NCBI GenBank assembly: GCA_001768965.1
Contig: MEMY01000016.1
Coordinates: forward strand, 1-15,261
Reading direction: 5' to 3'
Length of the DNA stretch: 15,261 bases
Source of the DNA: an archaeon RBG_16_50_20
GTDB taxonomy: Archaea > Thermoproteota > Bathyarchaeia > 40CM-2-53-6
The translations under genes and the position numbers were made by a program. Under the pieces are notes generated by a model. That model had not been told where the DNA came from. It saw only the letters and a program-made list of their open reading frames with translations, and made no database searches. Positions 13,320-15,261 of the stretch are shown piece by piece (position 1 is the first letter of the stretch; the number at the start of each line of letters is the position of its first letter).

Positions 13320-14020
13320 TTTTGTCTTGGATTGAGGACGCAAAACGAAAGGCTGTCCTCAAAGCACTCCAGCCCATCAAGAACGGATGGATTATTGGAA
13401 TCGGCAGCGGATCCACAACCGCCTACGCAATCTCGGAACTGGGACGCCTGACCAAAAGCGGAAAGCTAGAGGTCTCGATAGTTCCAACCTCACACCAAGT
13501 TGAGAATCTCGCCATAGCCCACGGCCTCAGGATTCTGAGCATGAATGAGGCTTTCACCGTTGAGTATGCGATTGATGGCGCTGATCAGGTCGAGCAGACT
13601 TCGCTGAACGTGATAAAGGGAGGTGGCGCGGCGATGCTTCGAGAGAAGGTCGTTGACTCGGCTGCTCGAAAATTGGCAATAGTTGCAGACGAGACGAAAC
13701 TATCCAAGCACCTAGGTGGAAAACAGTCTGTGCCCCTAGAGGTTTTGCCATTTGCATACAAGTCTGTCCAAACACAGATCACACGGATGGGGGGCAGAGC
13801 TAAACTGCGGGAGAGCGCAGGAAAGGCTGGGCCTGTGATAACTGACAATGGAAACTTCGTGCTTGACTCGGATTTCGGCAGGATTGAGAAACCAATCGCG
13901 TTGGAACGTCGTTTGAAGGCGATTCCCGGAGTTCTCGAAACAGGACTATTCATCAACATGGCTGATGTGGTCTACGTTGGGTTAAGTACTGGAGAAGTCA
14001 AGGTGCTTGAGTCAAATTGA
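13316..14020 (+). CDS. rpiA: Ribose-5-phosphate isomerase A
   Basis: 234 residues, usual for RpiA. Motifs are GIGSGSTT (28-35, phosphate loop), VPTSHQ (56-61), DGADQV (87-92), KGGGAAMLREK (101-111, with the catalytic Glu110), ITDNGNFVLDSDF and GVLETGLF. It interconverts ribose 5-phosphate and ribulose 5-phosphate in the cytosol, supplying ribose for nucleotides. The ATG overlaps the stop of the upstream coiled-coil gene by 4 nt. Confidence 0.96.
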   Translation: MILSWIEDAKRKAVLKALQPIKNGWIIGIGSGSTTAYAISELGRLTKSGKLEVSIVPTSHQVENLAIAHGLRILSMNEAFTVEYAIDGADQVEQTSLNVIKGGGAAMLREKVVDSAARKLAIVADETKLSKHLGGKQSVPLEVLPFAYKSVQTQITRMGGRAKLRESAGKAGPVITDNGNFVLDSDFGRIEKPIALERRLKAIPGVLETGLFINMADVVYVGLSTGEVKVLESN

Positions 14021-14062
14021 TTAACAATTGGGGTCTGCAAACGAGAGTGTTATGGTGAGATT

Positions 14063-14224
14063 GTGGGAGCCCTTTCTGCCTTCGTCCTTCCGTTGGTGGC
14101 GGGTGTAGGTCCGTACTTCCTGCTGCTCGTGATCTTTTCGAGCATCAATCAGCTAGCTGCACTCGTGATCGGCATAGTCGCCGCATGGACAATCAGGGCT
14201 CTCCTGAAAAGAATTCAGATGTAA
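14063..14224 (+). CDS. Small two-helix membrane protein
   Basis: 53 residues from a GTG with GGTGA 4 nt ahead. Two hydrophobic helices (FVLPLVAGVGPYFLLLVIF and LAALVIGIVAAWTI) and a basic end (RALLKRIQM) make a coherent small membrane protein. It follows rpiA by 42 nt on the same strand and may be the last gene of that operon. No family recognised. Confidence 0.5.
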   Translation: MGALSAFVLPLVAGVGPYFLLLVIFSSINQLAALVIGIVAAWTIRALLKRIQM

Positions 14225-14228
14225 GCGA

Positions 14229-14339
14229 TTACAAAGTTTCCAGATTCCTAGCAGGAATTACGCGCGATGCTTTTCGGCGATTGAGGAGCACGATAGCGCA
14301 GAGCAAGATGCTCACTCCAAGAATCAACCCACCGTTCAA
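14229..14339 (-). CDS. Possible single-pass membrane micro-protein
   Basis: 36 residues from a TTG. One hydrophobic helix (LILGVSILLCAIVLL) is followed at once by a basic patch (NRRKASR), as in small membrane proteins or C-terminal anchors. It lies 37 nt downstream of the mature end of tRNA-Met and converges on the 53-residue ORF with 4 nt between. No ribosome site is evident. It could be the remnant of a longer gene. Confidence 0.3.
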   Translation of the reverse strand: MNGGLILGVSILLCAIVLLNRRKASRVIPARNLETL

Positions 14340-14404
14340 CTTGCTTCAATCATAATCCCTGGGGAACAGCATTTGGTGCCGGGGACGGGGTTCGAACCCG
14401 CGGC

Positions 14405-14422
14405 TTCTGGGCCCAATGTACT
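14405..14422 (-). other. tRNA-Met intron at 45/46
   Basis: 18 nt in the variable loop. CTGG (14428-14425) pairs perfectly with CCAG (14410-14407), flanked by 3-nt bulges AGA and AAG, each cut after the second base. Confidence 0.8.
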
Positions 14423-14437
14423 CTCCAGATTATGAGT

Positions 14438-14454
14438 TTCGTCCCTAAGCCTGG
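14438..14454 (-). other. tRNA-Met intron at 30/31
   Basis: 17 nt within the anticodon stem, between CCAG (27-30) and A31. The central helix CGCC/GACG has one mismatch, with bulges AGC and AAA, so it is a relaxed bulge-helix-bulge. It is needed to restore CCAGA/TCTGG. Confidence 0.65.
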
Positions 14455-14510
14455 CTGGCGCTCTACCAGCTGAGCCACCCCGGCTCCAGCACCAAAACCC
14501 GGGCTGCACG

Positions 14511-14517
14511 TAAAAAA
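14511..14517 (-). promoter_or_regulatory. TATA box of tRNA-Met
   Basis: GATTTTTTACG on the minus strand, centred about 30 nt before the mature 5' end at 14484. Confidence 0.45.
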
Positions 14518-14552
14518 TCTCCCTATCCATCGCGGCTTTCGATTGGAAAGTG

Positions 14553-14560
14553 TTTAATGA
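14553..14560 (+). promoter_or_regulatory. Possible TATA box of pgk
   Basis: TTTAATGA lies about 47 nt before the ATG at 14603, implying a leader of about 20 nt. It would also fit a nearly leaderless start at the in-frame TTG at 14579. Confidence 0.35.
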
Positions 14561-14602
14561 ACTATGAACCATGCATCGTTGAACGGGCCGGGTTCGGCGC
14601 CC

Positions 14603-15261
14603 ATGGAATTCGACTACCTAACCCTCGACGATTTCGAACTCCGCGACAAGCGCGTACTGGTACGGTTGGATATTAACGCGCCAATAGACCCGACCACAAA
14701 TCAAATCCTTGACGACACGAGAATCGTTGCCGCCAAACCAACGTTAGATGCTCTGACGCGCTCAAAGGTTGTTGTGCTCTCGCACCAGAGCCGCCCCGGA
14801 AAAGACGACTTCACATCACTACAGCAACACGCCACACTTCTTCAGAAGAACTGTTCGCAACGGGTAAGATTCATTGATGACGTTATGGGACCTGCTGCTC
14901 GTGAAGCGATTAGAAAACTCAGCCGAGGTGAGGTGTTGGTTCTTGATAATGTTAGGTTCTGCGCTGAGGAGGCTTTGGAAGATAAGGGTGAGAAGCTCGC
15001 CAAGACCAATCTCGTGTCAAGACTGGCGCCGTTATTCAACCTGTATGTGAATGACGCGTTCGCCGCCGCCCACCGAGCTCAGACTTCCCTCGTGGGATTC
15101 CCGTATGTTCTTCCATCGGCTGCAGGGAAACTTATGGAGAAAGAGCTTGCCGCACTGCAACAACTATTGCAGAGACCAGAACGTCCCAGCACCTATCTAC
15201 TGGGAGGAGCGAAGATTGAGGACAAGGTTCCAGTAATCGAAAACATACTCGCCACCGGAAA
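14603..15261 (+). CDS. pgk: Phosphoglycerate kinase, N-terminal part
   Basis: 219 codons are visible before the window ends, out of about 410 expected. Family motifs in order are RVLVRLDINAP, SHQSRPG, LDNVRF, NDAFAAAHRAQTS (substrate-binding domain) and LGGAKIEDK near the edge. The wording DINAP and LDNVRF is archaeal in style. It interconverts 1,3-bisphosphoglycerate plus ADP with 3-phosphoglycerate plus ATP in glycolysis and gluconeogenesis. ATG 14603 gives the usual N-terminus. A TTG at 14579 would add eight residues. The nucleotide-binding C-terminal domain is outside the window. Confidence 0.95.
   Translation, partial: MEFDYLTLDDFELRDKRVLVRLDINAPIDPTTNQILDDTRIVAAKPTLDALTRSKVVVLSHQSRPGKDDFTSLQQHATLLQKNCSQRVRFIDDVMGPAAREAIRKLSRGEVLVLDNVRFCAEEALEDKGEKLAKTNLVSRLAPLFNLYVNDAFAAAHRAQTSLVGFPYVLPSAAGKLMEKELAALQQLLQRPERPSTYLLGGAKIEDKVPVIENILATG

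Larger units (their letters stand above)
14374..14484 (-). tRNA. Elongator tRNA-Met(CAT) with two noncanonical introns and encoded CCA
   Basis: Acceptor GCCGGGG (14484-14478) pairs with CCCCGGC (14384-14378), then A73 and encoded CCA (14376-14374). D stem GCTC/GAGC, T arm GCGGG-TTCGAAC-CCCGT. Anticodon loop CTCATAA (14436-14430). The gene is 108 nt without CCA. Removing 17 nt and 18 nt gives anticodon stem CCAGA/TCTGG, variable loop AGGCC and a standard 73-nt tRNA. The acceptor and D arm match archaeal elongator tRNA-Met. The anticodon stem lacks the three G-C pairs of an initiator. A tRNA-Ile2 with modified C34 is less likely, given the acceptor sequence. Confidence 0.88.

Noticed and set aside
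1..15261. CRISPR arrays, insertion sequences, rRNA genes or replication origin
   Set aside because: No regularly spaced repeats, transposase motifs, rRNA sequence or origin-like repeat clusters were found on either strand.

Overview
The window looks archaeal, most likely from a TACK-lineage organism (Nitrososphaeria/Aigarchaea/Bathyarchaeia-like); the exact lineage cannot be fixed from the sequence alone. The signs are two intron-containing tRNA genes with bulge-helix-bulge junctions and encoded CCA ends, TATA boxes about 27 nt ahead of leaderless starts, many TTG start codons, GGAGGTGA-type ribosome sites, archaeal-type rpiA and pgk genes, and a eukaryote-like ubiquitin-type conjugation cluster.

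Layout. 1-215 (-): 5' part of a Holliday-junction-resolvase-like nuclease, cut by the window edge. 358-2006 (+): secreted/membrane protein with InlB-like repeats outside and a zinc ribbon plus winged helix inside; its reading frame is broken near 560-590. 2014-7105 (-): the main island. In transcription order it holds a zinc ribbon/B-box-like multi-TM protein, a membrane-anchored JAMM isopeptidase with Ig-like ectodomains, a ubiquitin-like modifier ending in Gly-Gly, an E2 conjugating enzyme, an E1 activating enzyme with its own N-terminal ubiquitin-like domain, and a second zinc ribbon/B-box-like protein. 7106-7817: a long intergenic stretch. 7818-7926: tRNA-Thr(GGT) with two introns. 7990-8190 (-): a short, apparently truncated F420/FMN-type split-barrel protein. 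8253-11420 (+): alpha/beta hydrolase, PLP-dependent desulfhydrase/deaminase and acyl-CoA dehydrogenase. 11528-11835 (+): an AbrB/VapB-type antitoxin followed by what looks like a decayed vapC. 11905-12348 (-): a CoxG/SRPBCC protein. 12654-14020 (+): a coiled-coil protein overlapping rpiA. 14063-14339: two tiny convergent membrane ORFs. 14374-14484 (-): tRNA-Met(CAT) with two noncanonical introns. 14603-end (+): pgk, cut by the window edge.

How it fits together. E1 would adenylate the Gly-Gly tail of the modifier and hand it to the E2 cysteine. The JAMM protein would remove it. The two zinc ribbon/cross-brace proteins at the ends of the cluster are the natural candidates for an E3-like or adaptor role, which is inference. 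The JAMM enzyme and one zinc protein have clear membrane segments, so the system may act at the membrane. This resembles the ubiquitin-like operon known from Candidatus Caldiarchaeum subterraneum, but differs in the Ubl-E1 fusion, the ectodomain-bearing JAMM protein and B-box-like proteins in place of an obvious small RING protein.
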